From CAYQNU01 sp964419055 (lineage in GTDB: Bacteria; Bacteroidota; Bacteroidia; Flavobacteriales_D; Parvicellaceae): a stretch of 64,000 nt of DNA. The position numbers and the translations under genes were made by a program. Shown here piece by piece: positions 42,535 to 51,501 of this stretch (positions are counted from its first letter, which is position 1; each line of letters begins with the position of its first letter). Under the pieces are notes generated by a model. The model ran no database searches, was not told where the DNA came from, and saw only the letters and a program-made list of their open reading frames with translations. The stretch is from positions 120,119 to 184,118 of the forward strand of contig CAYQNU010000007.1 of assembly GCA_964419055.1 (NCBI GenBank). Direction: 5' to 3'.

Positions 42535-43590
42535 TTAAGGTACCTCAACTTTATTTAAAATGGTATTTACAATCATTTCAGCAGTAACATTTTCAGCCTC
42601 TGCTTCATAGCTTAAGCCAATACGGTGTCTCAATACATCATGGCATATAGCACGCACATCTTCAGGAATGACATATCCTCTGCGTTTGATAAAAGCATAA
42701 GCTTTAGCACATGTAGCTAGAGCGATACTGGCTCTTGGCGAACCACCAAATTCAATTAATGCTTCAAGGTTAGGCAAACCATATTCTTTAGGGTAGCGAG
42801 TTGCAAAAACAATATCTACAATGTACTGCTCAATTTTTTCATCCATGTACACTTGTTTCACTATTTCTCTGGCTTTCAAAATAGTTTCCGGACTAACCAC
42901 CTTGTTTGGTTTTGCAAATCCTTGAGCAGAAACATTGCTACGGATGATTAATTTTTCTTCATCTCTTTTCGGATAATCCAACACTACTTTCAACATAAAT
43001 CGATCGACCTGTGCTTCAGGTAATGGGTAGGTTCCCTCTTGTTCTACAGGATTTTGGGTGGCCAATACTAAAAATGGTTCGGGTAATTTGAACGTAGTGT
43101 CTCCGATGGTCACTTGACGTTCTTGCATAGCCTCAAGTAAAGCGCTTTGCACTTTTGCTGGAGCACGATTTATCTCATCAGCTAATATGAAATTAGCGAA
43201 AATAGGCCCTTTTTTAGAAATAAATTCTTCTTTATTGTGGTTGTAAACCATCGTCCCCAATAAATCGGCAGGTAATAAATCGGGGGTAAATTGAATACGA
43301 CTAAAGGTTGCATCAATAGTTTTTGCTAAGGTATTAATAGCCAAAGTTTTTGCTAACCCCGGAACACCCTCCAATAGAATGTGGCCATTAGCCAATAAAG
43401 CCACTAACAGTCTTTCAACCATCAAAGGTTGTCCAACAATGACTTTGTTCATTTCTATTTTCACTAAATCAATAAACGCACTTTCTTGCTGAATACGATC
43501 ATTAAGGGCTCTAATATCTAAACCCACTTGAGGTCCAGAATTAACAACATTTTCGGTGTTGCCAAAAGATGAAGGAACAGTAGTATCCAT
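42535..43590 (-). CDS. MoxR-family AAA+ ATPase
   Basis: A 351-residue AAA+ protein. Walker A is GVPGLAKT (75-82), Walker B is 'FILADEINRAPAK', and sensor motifs include 'LATQNPVEQEGTYPLPEAQ' and 'GGSPRASIAL'. These are the markers of the MoxR group. MoxR ATPases act as chaperones that mature VWA-containing proteins, which fits the DUF58, batA and batB genes downstream. It is the first gene of the operon, and the upstream gap of 123 bp to the next gene should hold the operon promoter. Confidence 0.93.
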   Translation of the reverse strand: MDTTVPSSFGNTENVVNSGPQVGLDIRALNDRIQQESAFIDLVKIEMNKVIVGQPLMVERLLVALLANGHILLEGVPGLAKTLAINTLAKTIDATFSRIQFTPDLLPADLLGTMVYNHNKEEFISKKGPIFANFILADEINRAPAKVQSALLEAMQERQVTIGDTTFKLPEPFLVLATQNPVEQEGTYPLPEAQVDRFMLKVVLDYPKRDEEKLIIRSNVSAQGFAKPNKVVSPETILKAREIVKQVYMDEKIEQYIVDIVFATRYPKEYGLPNLEALIEFGGSPRASIALATCAKAYAFIKRRGYVIPEDVRAICHDVLRHRIGLSYEAEAENVTAEMIVNTILNKVEVP

Positions 43591-43713
43591 AGTTTATTTT
43601 ATTATTGAAATTCGTCTTTAATTTTGAGATTTACAAATTTCGAAACATTGCATAAATTTGAATACAATAGGGTGTTAAAGATTGTTAACAAGAAAAGTGT
43701 GAAAGTCCTTAAA

Positions 43714-44208
43714 TTATGGGTTGTCAACAGGATGCTCAATGGCTTCCCCGTTTTTATAACTTAAGTTTTTGGTCATTTTTCCGGTCTCATCAAAATAAAG
43801 CCATTGACCGTCAGGTTTTCCATTGTTATAATAACCAATATACATTATTTGTCCACTGGGATAATAAACCACCGATTTACCGTTTAAATAGCCTAAGGCA
43901 TAGTTGTTTTCACTTTGTTTATTTCCTCCTGGAAAATAGGAAGTCCATAAACCAACTCGTTGACTGGCTTCAACCAATCCGGTAACTTTCAAATCACCAT
44001 TCGGATAGGTTGATTTGAACTCACCATCGGGTAAATTTTCTTTCGGAATGGAATTACTCACCTCTAATTTTATTTCATTTACACCGGTATCTTGTGTGTT
44101 CGTTTTTGCCGAATCACTTGATACGGTTTCATTGGCTTCGTTTGAAGCATCCGTTCTACAACTCATCATTGAAAATATGAGTGCAATTATTGCTAATTTT
44201 GTTTTCAT
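43714..44208 (-). CDS. YwqK-like MORN-type repeat lipoprotein
   Basis: A 164-residue protein. The ATG at 44208 starts a lipoprotein signal (MKTKLAIIALIFSMMSC), with the lipid-modified Cys at residue 17; the open frame to 44277 adds a non-hydrophobic N-terminus and is not preferred. The body has three or four MORN/YwqK-type repeats ('GEFKSTYPNGDLKVTGLV', 'GLWTSYFPGGNKQSENNY', 'GKSVVYYPSGQIMYIGYY', 'GQWLYFDETGKMTKNLSY'). These beta-hairpin repeats are often named 'antitoxin YwqK', but there is no toxin nearby and a membrane-bound structural or binding role is more likely. Confidence 0.8.
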   Translation of the reverse strand: MKTKLAIIALIFSMMSCRTDASNEANETVSSDSAKTNTQDTGVNEIKLEVSNSIPKENLPDGEFKSTYPNGDLKVTGLVEASQRVGLWTSYFPGGNKQSENNYALGYLNGKSVVYYPSGQIMYIGYYNNGKPDGQWLYFDETGKMTKNLSYKNGEAIEHPVDNP

Positions 44209-44392
44209 AGGGGCAAAAATAATAAAACATGGTAAAGATACAGTGTTTTTTATAGCCGAACGGCACTGATTACTCATTCATTGATACCGCTTACTCATTT
44301 AAAATTTTTAGTTACTCATCATTGAGGTATTTTTATTCAATTAGTTAGGAATAGTTTTTGGACGGTATATGAACTATATTAAAATTATTTTA

Positions 44393-44400
44393 TACTTTTG
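44393..44400 (+). promoter_or_regulatory. -7 box upstream of the 44421 gene
   Basis: TACTTTTG matches TAnnTTTG exactly, 20 bp before the start codon. Confidence 0.55.
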
Positions 44401-44420
44401 ACCTTACACACCCTCAAAAT

Positions 44421-45869
44421 ATGATTAAATTATACTTATTTTCGATTTTTTTAGTCACAACAAATTTGTTTTTTTCGCAAGATTTCATTCAAAAATGGAG
44501 TACACCTGTTATCAAGTCTGTCGAAACAAAAATTGTGGATATTCAATCTGATCAAGATGAAATTATCCTTTTTATCAAACATGATAAAGAAAAAAATTAC
44601 TTACGATTTGACCGGTACGATACATTAGCGCAATTTATTGAGTCAGTTGAGCTAAGGGTTGATGCACAGGAGGTGTACAAAATGTTTGCTGTAAACAATG
44701 AAATTGTGGTTTTTTGTGTTGATAATTTTGATGATGAAAAAATTGATGAATTAAGTGTCAATGTCTACACAAGAAAGGGTGAGAAAGTACTCTCAAAAGT
44801 AATTTTTTCACAACCGAGTAATGGCGGTTACCGAAATCAATTTGATGTAAATGTTTCGCCAAACGGGCAGTTTTTTGGAGCCTCATGCTCTGAAGCGTTC
44901 AACGAAAAATTAAATGAGACCTTGCACATTAAGCTCTTGGATAGATCGTTGGAACAGATTCAAAAAAAGGACATTTTAACTACGCTATTATCTGACAAAA
45001 AACGAGTAAATATAACGGTTGTCAATAACCAAGGAAATGTGTTTATATTGAAAAAATATAAAATAAAAATGGACAACTACTATATGATTTATGCTGTTGA
45101 CAAAAATGGTGTGGAAAGCAAAACCGATTTAAAATTGCGGGTTAAAAAAATTGCTGATTTTCTCTACACTTTTGACCAAGAAGGAAATTTAATTCTCGGT
45201 GGGTTTTTCTCTACTATTGGTAAAATAAATTTTGAAGGCGTTTTTGCAGCCAAATTTGCTCCAAATCTTCAAAATGTTTACCTAAAAGAATATATGTTGC
45301 CAGAAAATGTAATTGGAGCATTCAAATCAAAAAAAGAAATTGAAACCTATGGTAATGGTTTGGACAATTTCAGAGTGAGCAAATTCCAATTTGTTAATGA
45401 AAATCAACTGAGCTTAATTGCTGAACACATTAGCGCCTATACCGACCCGAAAGAAGGCTATCGTGATTATAGAAAAGGAGTGGTAGCCATTTCGTTGACC
45501 GCAGAAGGAGGTTATTTGTATGGTGCTCCAATTCTTACCGACCAGCAAGATGCAGCCCACAGAGGTTATTGGAGTTCGTTTAATTCTTTTGTTGTAAAAG
45601 ATGAGCTTGTTATTACCCATAATACCATTGGTCCTGCAGCAAAAAAATTAAAAACAACTGAAACCAATAGCCCTTTGTATATTTCTCAATACCATCAAAT
45701 AAATGGTTCAGGGGTTATTAAATCTGCTCAATTGGATTGGACTTGTCCTATAAAAAATGCAGCTGCATTAGGTGAAATTTCATTGGATTTACCCACCTTT
45801 AAAATTGTATTGGTAGAGCAAGAATCAAAAAACCAATACATTTTAGGTAAATTAATAACTAAAGAATAA
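44421..45869 (+). CDS. Secreted protein of unknown function
   Basis: A 482-residue protein with a signal peptide (MIKLYLFSIFLVTTNLFF, cleaved near 'SQDF'). The body is beta-rich, with recurring short hairpins such as 'NEIVVFCVDNFDDEKI', 'NLILGGFFSTIGKINFEGVF' and 'NQLSLIAEHISAYTD', which could form a propeller-like fold, but no family motif is clear. There is no T9SS sorting domain, so it probably stays in the periplasm. The exonuclease gene starts 12 bp downstream, so the two are probably co-transcribed. Confidence 0.7.
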   Translation: MIKLYLFSIFLVTTNLFFSQDFIQKWSTPVIKSVETKIVDIQSDQDEIILFIKHDKEKNYLRFDRYDTLAQFIESVELRVDAQEVYKMFAVNNEIVVFCVDNFDDEKIDELSVNVYTRKGEKVLSKVIFSQPSNGGYRNQFDVNVSPNGQFFGASCSEAFNEKLNETLHIKLLDRSLEQIQKKDILTTLLSDKKRVNITVVNNQGNVFILKKYKIKMDNYYMIYAVDKNGVESKTDLKLRVKKIADFLYTFDQEGNLILGGFFSTIGKINFEGVFAAKFAPNLQNVYLKEYMLPENVIGAFKSKKEIETYGNGLDNFRVSKFQFVNENQLSLIAEHISAYTDPKEGYRDYRKGVVAISLTAEGGYLYGAPILTDQQDAAHRGYWSSFNSFVVKDELVITHNTIGPAAKKLKTTETNSPLYISQYHQINGSGVIKSAQLDWTCPIKNAAALGEISLDLPTFKIVLVEQESKNQYILGKLITKE

Positions 45870-45881
45870 AATTGATATTGT

Positions 45882-46583
45882 ATGCTGAATTCAGTAGATT
45901 TGGGAAAGGTGATTTTTTTGGATATAGAGACCGTTCCTGTGATATATAAATTTTCGGAGCTGGATGAAAGAGGAAAGGAGCTTTGGGAAAAGAAATCAAA
46001 GTTTATGGGTCCGGTGCCTGAAGAATCCTATGAAAAAGCAGGTATTTACGCAGAATTTGCCAAAGTAGCTTGTATTTCTGTTGGGATGTTAGCTACCAAA
46101 GGAGGGGAGCCTTCTATCCGATTGAAGTCATTTGGTGGTGACGATGAGAAAAAAGTGTTACAAGAATTCTGTGATTTATTGTCAAAATTTGAAGCTACCA
46201 CCGTGCTTTGCGCTCACAATGGTAAAGAATTCGATTTTCCTTTTTTGTCAAGAAGATTGCTCATAAATGGGATGAAATTACCCAGTTTATTAAATATTGC
46301 AGGAAAAAAACCTTGGGAAATTGCGCATTTAGATACCATGGAATTATGGAAATTTGGGGATTACAAACATTACACATCATTAGAATTGTTGACCTATATT
46401 TTTGATATTCCCACACCCAAAGACGATATTGATGGAAGTCAAGTAGCACGTGTATTTTACGAAGAAGGTGATATCGATCGCATTATTACGTATTGTGAAA
46501 AAGATGTAGTAGCTACTATTCAATTGATGTTGCGCTACCAAGGCAAATCACTGGTAAGTGATGATTGCATTATTTCTACTTAA
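45882..46583 (+). CDS. PolB-type 3'-5' exonuclease domain protein
   Basis: A 233-residue protein of the DnaQ-like fold, in the 'predicted PolB exonuclease-like' group (DNA_pol_B_exo2). Exo I is 'VIFLDIETVPV' with Asp15 and Glu17. Exo II is 'VLCAHNGKEFDFPFLSRRL', and Exo III is 'ITYCEKDVVATIQLML', giving the DEDD set. It has no polymerase domain, so it is a stand-alone exonuclease that probably trims DNA or RNA in the cytoplasm. Pairing with the secreted protein upstream (12 bp) looks coincidental to its function. Confidence 0.88.
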   Translation: MLNSVDLGKVIFLDIETVPVIYKFSELDERGKELWEKKSKFMGPVPEESYEKAGIYAEFAKVACISVGMLATKGGEPSIRLKSFGGDDEKKVLQEFCDLLSKFEATTVLCAHNGKEFDFPFLSRRLLINGMKLPSLLNIAGKKPWEIAHLDTMELWKFGDYKHYTSLELLTYIFDIPTPKDDIDGSQVARVFYEEGDIDRIITYCEKDVVATIQLMLRYQGKSLVSDDCIIST

Positions 46584-46692
46584 TGTGACCAATTAGAATT
46601 GTGTACTATTTTAAATTTTTTCTTTAGGATGTATCTTTCTTTTTTTTGTAACATTATGGTCTGTAAACCACACCAGAGCAAAAAGAAAGCGT

Positions 46693-47286
46693 ATGCATTA
46701 CAATTCAAATTATCATAAATCAGATCAAGAAGTTTTGGCTGAACAGGCCATTATAGAAGATGCAAAATTGAATCCTCGGTCATTCGAAAAAATTTACGAA
46801 TCGTATTTTAAATCGATTTTACAATTTGTTTATCAACGATTGGATAGTAAGGAAACGGCTATTGATATTACTCAAACTACTTTTTTAAAAGCATTACAAA
46901 ATCTTACGAAATATCAATTCAAAGGACTTCCGTTTTCAAGTTGGTTGTACCGCATTGCTTTGAATGAGCTGAACGATTATTTCCGAAAAAACGCAAACAA
47001 ACGTACCGTTAATTTAGAAGATAAAATCAGTACCTTACTATTTGAGGAGGCTGAAGGGGATGATGAAATAGAAGCACATCAGCAAAAACTAACACTTTTA
47101 AAATCGGCAATAAAGCAGTTAAATGCTGAGGATTTTATATTTATCGAAATGCGTTTTTTTGAAGGCCGACCTTTTGCCGAAATAGCAGAAATAATGGAAA
47201 TAACTGAAAATAATGCTAAAGTAAAAACCTACAGAATTTTAGAAAAAGTAAAAAAAATAATGATGCCACACTTGGCCAATAGCTAA
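46693..47286 (+). CDS. ECF RNA polymerase sigma factor
   Basis: A 197-residue sigma-70 family protein of the extracytoplasmic function type. Region 2 is at about residues 30-100 ('FEKIYESYFKSILQFVYQRL', 'AIDITQTTFLKALQNL', 'FSSWLYRIALNELNDYFRK'). Region 4 is at about 130-190 ('LNAEDFIFIEMRFFEGRPFA', 'EIAEIMEITENNAKVKTYRI'). The gene 17 bp downstream encodes a membrane-anchored protein in the place where an anti-sigma factor is normally found. The pair is probably one operon responding to envelope conditions. Confidence 0.93.
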   Translation: MHYNSNYHKSDQEVLAEQAIIEDAKLNPRSFEKIYESYFKSILQFVYQRLDSKETAIDITQTTFLKALQNLTKYQFKGLPFSSWLYRIALNELNDYFRKNANKRTVNLEDKISTLLFEEAEGDDEIEAHQQKLTLLKSAIKQLNAEDFIFIEMRFFEGRPFAEIAEIMEITENNAKVKTYRILEKVKKIMMPHLANS

Positions 47287-47303
47287 TTAAATAAACTATA
47301 AAA

Positions 47304-49046
47304 ATGGAAAATTCTAAATTTAATATTAATAGACCGCCACTCAATGATGATGAAATCAACGAAGCCAAAAACTTTGAAGAAGTCTTAAACCAATTTGGGG
47401 CTGCAAAAAAAACTTCTTTTTACAAAAAAGTGGCCGTTGGAACAGGTATAGTTGCACTTTTAACCGTAGGTGCTGTTTTGATGTTGGGTCAACCTTCGAA
47501 CTCAGTCAAAAATGAGAATCCAGAATCAACAGTTATTAAGAATGCGCCAGATACTTCTGTTTTTTCAAAACCAATTAGTGGTTTGGATGTGCCTTATACT
47601 ACTTTTAAACTTGACCCTACAAAACCTAATCAATTTACGCTTTCTTCAGGCACTATAATCGAAATTCCTGAAACAGCGTTTTTAGATGAAAACGGGAAAC
47701 CCATTACGAGCGAAATTGAATTGAAGTTTAGAGAATTTCATGATGTTGTATCAATCTTTGCAGCGGGTATTCCAATGACGTATGATTCTGCAGGAACACA
47801 ATACCATTTTGAATCAGCAGGTATGTTTGAAATATTGGCATATGATAATGGTGAGCCGGTAAAAAGTAATCCCGAAAGCCTCATAAAAGTAACCTTGGCT
47901 TCTCTACAACAAGGAAATAATTTTAACCTATATTATCTTGATAACAATACCACTTGGAATTTTATTATGAAAGACACTGCCAAGGGAATGATGGCACTGA
48001 ACAAAGCTGACAGTGCTGTTGCAGGAAATTTGGGTTCAAACCCAAAAATTGGTTCTCAGACATCTAATAAACTTGCTGATGCTACAAAAAAATATAAGGT
48101 AGCTTTGCAAAAGGCTAAAATTATTGAACCTCAAGTAGCCAATAATAATTTATATTCATTTAAGGTAGATTTTGAAGCAACAGCCTTTCCAGAATTGGCT
48201 CCCTATAAAAATGTTTTATTCGAAATCACAGAAAACAACAAAGACTTTAATCCTAATCAAGCAAAGAAAGATTGGTTTGATATTCAGTTAAACAAAACCG
48301 ATGAACCTCAAATTTACAAAACTATTTTTTCAGGTGCGAATCAAGAAAAAATGACACTTTTTGTGAGACCTGTATTTTCCAGTAAAGATGTTAAATCTGC
48401 CGAAAAAACATTCGAAAAGTTATTCGATGAATACGATAAAAAAAATCAAGATAAGCTTACTAATTTGCTTAATGAAAAACAAGAGGCGTACCAGCTCTTG
48501 ATTGCTGAAGAAGGTGCTGTAAAATCAGAAGTAGCAGCCCTTAATGCAGCCAATGATTTGGCCAGTAAGGCATTTGAATCACAAAGCATAGTGAAGCGTG
48601 TTTTTGAAGTAGAAAATTTTGGAATGTGGAACTCGGATTGTCCTCAAAGTTTACCTAAAGGTGAAGAGTTTGAGCCCCTTTTTGTTAATGAAAATAAGGT
48701 AGAGGATACACTTACGTTCACAACGCTCTTTATGGCCGAGTTAAATAAAAACGCATTATACACACTGTATGGAAGTTGGGGTAATTTTCAAGGAAACACT
48801 GCTGGTTATTATGACGACATGGAACAGTTCATACCCCAAAATGGATTTATAACCAAAGCAATTGGTTTCAATGGCAAAAATAAAACTGTGCTTTGGGGAA
48901 TAACCAAAAAGAATGAACTCGCCATTTTGAAACCGGTAAAAATGGAAAAAATAAAAGGACAAAAACCCGTTTTAACCATACAAATGGAGATAATGGCTTC
49001 CATTCCAAAGGATATTCCAACATTAAAAAAGACATTAGGTTTCTAA
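47304..49046 (+). CDS. Membrane-anchored protein in anti-sigma position
   Basis: A 580-residue protein with one membrane helix at about residues 44-62 ('VAVGTGIVALLTVGAVLML'), a short cytoplasmic N-terminus of ~43 residues, and a large outside part. The N-terminus is acidic and helical ('LNDDEINEAKNFEEVLNQFG') and could bind the sigma factor; it lacks the zinc motif of ZAS anti-sigma factors. The extracellular part has the Bacteroidota module 'GTIIEIPETAFLDENGKPI' with 'FREFHDVVSIFAAGIPMTYD' and 'FESAGMFEI', often found in secreted or surface proteins. A coiled coil lies near residues 380-430. The anti-sigma role is inferred from position and topology. Confidence 0.7.
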   Translation: MENSKFNINRPPLNDDEINEAKNFEEVLNQFGAAKKTSFYKKVAVGTGIVALLTVGAVLMLGQPSNSVKNENPESTVIKNAPDTSVFSKPISGLDVPYTTFKLDPTKPNQFTLSSGTIIEIPETAFLDENGKPITSEIELKFREFHDVVSIFAAGIPMTYDSAGTQYHFESAGMFEILAYDNGEPVKSNPESLIKVTLASLQQGNNFNLYYLDNNTTWNFIMKDTAKGMMALNKADSAVAGNLGSNPKIGSQTSNKLADATKKYKVALQKAKIIEPQVANNNLYSFKVDFEATAFPELAPYKNVLFEITENNKDFNPNQAKKDWFDIQLNKTDEPQIYKTIFSGANQEKMTLFVRPVFSSKDVKSAEKTFEKLFDEYDKKNQDKLTNLLNEKQEAYQLLIAEEGAVKSEVAALNAANDLASKAFESQSIVKRVFEVENFGMWNSDCPQSLPKGEEFEPLFVNENKVEDTLTFTTLFMAELNKNALYTLYGSWGNFQGNTAGYYDDMEQFIPQNGFITKAIGFNGKNKTVLWGITKKNELAILKPVKMEKIKGQKPVLTIQMEIMASIPKDIPTLKKTLGF

Positions 49047-49063
49047 AAATGAAATAATTAATC

Positions 49064-49071
49064 TATCTTTG
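49064..49071 (+). promoter_or_regulatory. -7 box upstream of the 49110 gene
   Basis: TATCTTTG matches TAnnTTTG exactly, 38 bp before the start codon. It suggests a separate promoter after the sigma/anti-sigma pair. Confidence 0.5.
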
Positions 49072-49109
49072 AGGTGTGTTTTGTTCGGTATAATAGGTAG
49101 CAAATAAAT

Positions 49110-49859
49110 ATGCTAAAAAAAGAATGTTGCTTGCGGTTCTTAGCTTTTTCAACTCTATTCTTATTGTTGATGCATACTTCGTTCGCTCAAAAAGACACCC
49201 TAACATTCAAATTGGTAAAACCAACTTATCAAGGAGAAGTTATCATCAATGACAGTGTTTTTAGAGTCTATGAAAAAAATTACTTCACCATCAAAAAATC
49301 ACCTGAATTACAAGTTCAACGGGTAGAAGTATTAAACGGTAAAGTCACTATTCAAGGAGAAGGTATGTATTACGTTACGTTTACTAAACCCGGACCAAGT
49401 TATGTAAAAGTATTTGCTAAGAATGTGAAAGGAGAATCTTTTGTTGCGGCCTTAAAATCAGTAAAAGTGATTGATTTTGAACTGCCTATCATATATGTTA
49501 GTGGTGTAAAAGCAGACTCGGCAATTGATTTAAAACATCTCATAAAAACGGGTACGGTAACCGCTTATTCTACACAATTGAAAAAAGCTATTAGAGTGAA
49601 ATCGTTCGGAGTAGTAGTAGGAAGTGATACCACTTATGTTGTTGGAGATGGTTTTCCGATAGAATTGAAAAACAAATTTCAATATATGAAAGATGGCGAT
49701 CAACTGGAATTATACAATATTCGAGTGGAGTTTCCCAACGATTTAAGAACCGTAAAAATAATTCCGCGATTCTCTATTTTTATAACAGAAACCGATCAAT
49801 ATTCAATTGGAACAAGAAAACATATTGATTCTAACTCCGGTAGTCCTTTTGATCCTTAA
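49110..49859 (+). CDS. Secreted protein with GldM C-terminal-like domain
   Basis: A 249-residue exported protein (signal peptide ending 'MHTSFAQK' at about residue 27). Residues ~28-125 form one beta-rich domain. Residues ~125-240 resemble the C-terminal domain of GldM, the T9SS/gliding core protein: 'IIYVSGVKADSAIDLKHLIK', 'GTVTAYSTQLKKAIRVKSFG' and 'YMKDGDQLELYNIRVEFPND' follow the 'vGGvkgG.i.k..l...gv.A' pattern. It lacks GldM's N-terminal membrane part, so it is not the motor protein itself; it may be a GldM-related periplasmic factor. It lies just upstream of two T9SS-secreted proteins. The family link is by eye. Confidence 0.6.
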   Translation: MLKKECCLRFLAFSTLFLLLMHTSFAQKDTLTFKLVKPTYQGEVIINDSVFRVYEKNYFTIKKSPELQVQRVEVLNGKVTIQGEGMYYVTFTKPGPSYVKVFAKNVKGESFVAALKSVKVIDFELPIIYVSGVKADSAIDLKHLIKTGTVTAYSTQLKKAIRVKSFGVVVGSDTTYVVGDGFPIELKNKFQYMKDGDQLELYNIRVEFPNDLRTVKIIPRFSIFITETDQYSIGTRKHIDSNSGSPFDP

Positions 49860-49871
49860 AAAAATACCCCT

Positions 49872-51290
49872 ATGAGAATTTTAATCTTAATTATCACCTT
49901 TTTTATTTGGCAACTTTCGCTCAAGGCACAAAACTATATTGATACGGTATTTACCATAACCACAGTAAATGACATAGAATATGGTACTTCAATAAATTTT
50001 GCTGGTGACTCAGTTACTTTACTTATGGATATATCTATCCCTACCAATGCTCCAGCATTAGATTGTGGTAAACCATTGGCACTCATTATACATGGAGGAG
50101 CATTTTCGGTGGGAAGCAAAGAAGATGCAAACATTGTGAGAATGCGTCAAGATTTTGCAAAAAGAGGTTATGTAACGGCTTCGATTAACTATCGATTGGG
50201 GTATTTTCAAACGGATGTTGCCAAAAACTGTAATGTTCCCAATTGGAATTGTATAAATCTGGCCGATTCTTCTGAATGGATCCGATCGTGGTTTAGAGGA
50301 GTACAAGACGCTAAAGGAGCCCTTCGTTTTTTAATCAATAATCAAACATTGTATGATATTGACCCAGCAAATGTTTTTGTAATGGGTGAAAGTGCAGGAG
50401 CTTTTATTGCTTTAGGTGTGGGATATTTAGATGATGAAAATGAAAAACCTATTTCATGTTATGCAATTGCCGATGCCAATGCTCCACATTCCAGTTATTA
50501 TGCTCCATGTATTCAAAATGCTTCTTATAGTACACCCATTGCTAATATGGATTTATCTCGTCCCGACTTGGGTTCAGTTAATGGAGATTTAAATCCAACC
50601 ACTAGTCCATTTCAAATAAAAGGTGTTGGTTCTTTTTATGGCGCTACATTTATTGACTTTTTTACACTTAAGCAAACACTCACTGTACCTGCATTATATA
50701 TGTTTCATCAACCCAATGATTTAATTGTGCCCATTGGTTATGATCCACTTTTTAAAGGATTTAATACGTGTGCTGCAAATACGGGTTGCGTTAATATACA
50801 AGACCGGCCCTATGCGTATGGTAGCCAAGGAATCAATCAGTTAGTTACCATCTTATCAATACCCAATGACCATAAACCAACCCTACAATTGGAAGTAACG
50901 ACCAATACTTCTGATTGTCTAGGACAAGTGCTGAATCCTGCCACAGGAGGACATCAGTTTGATAATTTTTGGTTGCGCACACAAAATTTAGCTACATTTT
51001 TTTCTACTAAAATGGATGCTGATGGTTGTGAATCCTTAACTATCGGTGAAATTAACAATCAACTGACTATTTTTCCTAATCCCACTAATGGTGCAGTTCG
51101 ACTGTCTTGTCCAGAATCCTTTTTAGGTGAATTGGTCTCTATATCCAATTCAATGGGGCAGGTAATAGAAACAAAAGAAATAACAACAAGTACTTTTGAA
51201 ACGGACCTATCAAACTATCCTAAAGGAGTATATTTAATCCGCATATATTGTGATTCTGGAGTGATATTGAAGAAAATTATTAAAGATTGA
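49872..51290 (+). CDS. T9SS-secreted alpha/beta hydrolase (esterase-like)
   Basis: A 472-residue secreted enzyme, 12 bp after the GldM-C-like gene. The signal peptide (MRILILIITFFIWQLSLKAQ) is followed by a carboxylesterase-type alpha/beta hydrolase: oxyanion motif HGGAF at about 77-81, nucleophile elbow 'VMGESAGAFIAL' (GESAG), and a late Asp/His region ('NDLIVPIGYD', 'GGHQFDNFW'). The last ~75 residues are a T9SS sorting domain ('LTIFPNPTNGAVRLSC' ... 'KGVYLIRIYCDSG'). It should hydrolyse an extracellular ester; substrate unknown. The sorting domain is not the array type. Confidence 0.87.
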   Translation: MRILILIITFFIWQLSLKAQNYIDTVFTITTVNDIEYGTSINFAGDSVTLLMDISIPTNAPALDCGKPLALIIHGGAFSVGSKEDANIVRMRQDFAKRGYVTASINYRLGYFQTDVAKNCNVPNWNCINLADSSEWIRSWFRGVQDAKGALRFLINNQTLYDIDPANVFVMGESAGAFIALGVGYLDDENEKPISCYAIADANAPHSSYYAPCIQNASYSTPIANMDLSRPDLGSVNGDLNPTTSPFQIKGVGSFYGATFIDFFTLKQTLTVPALYMFHQPNDLIVPIGYDPLFKGFNTCAANTGCVNIQDRPYAYGSQGINQLVTILSIPNDHKPTLQLEVTTNTSDCLGQVLNPATGGHQFDNFWLRTQNLATFFSTKMDADGCESLTIGEINNQLTIFPNPTNGAVRLSCPESFLGELVSISNSMGQVIETKEITTSTFETDLSNYPKGVYLIRIYCDSGVILKKIIKD

Positions 51291-51472
51291 GATTATTCAA
51301 TTGAATCATCATCATCAATTTGCGTTATCTTGACATAATTATTTATTAGAATATAGCGCTTCCAAATTGATTTGAAATATATGCCTTGTCTGCCATCATA
51401 GGCTAAAATCATAGGTAATTTCTTTTCAAAATAATAATTTGAGCACTTAAATTCATCTGCATTTATTTTTTA

Positions 51473-51480
51473 ACTTTGTA
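51473..51480 (+). promoter_or_regulatory. -7 box upstream of the 51502 gene
   Basis: TAACTTTG matches TAnnTTTG exactly, 21 bp before the start codon. The direct repeats of the array promoters are not present here. Confidence 0.6.
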
Positions 51481-51501
51481 ATCAATTAAAAATGCACACA
51501 C

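Noticed and set aside
43714..44208. A type II antitoxin (YwqK naming)
   Set aside because: The protein is a lipoprotein with MORN-like repeats and no toxin gene is adjacent; the antitoxin label is a database habit rather than evidence.
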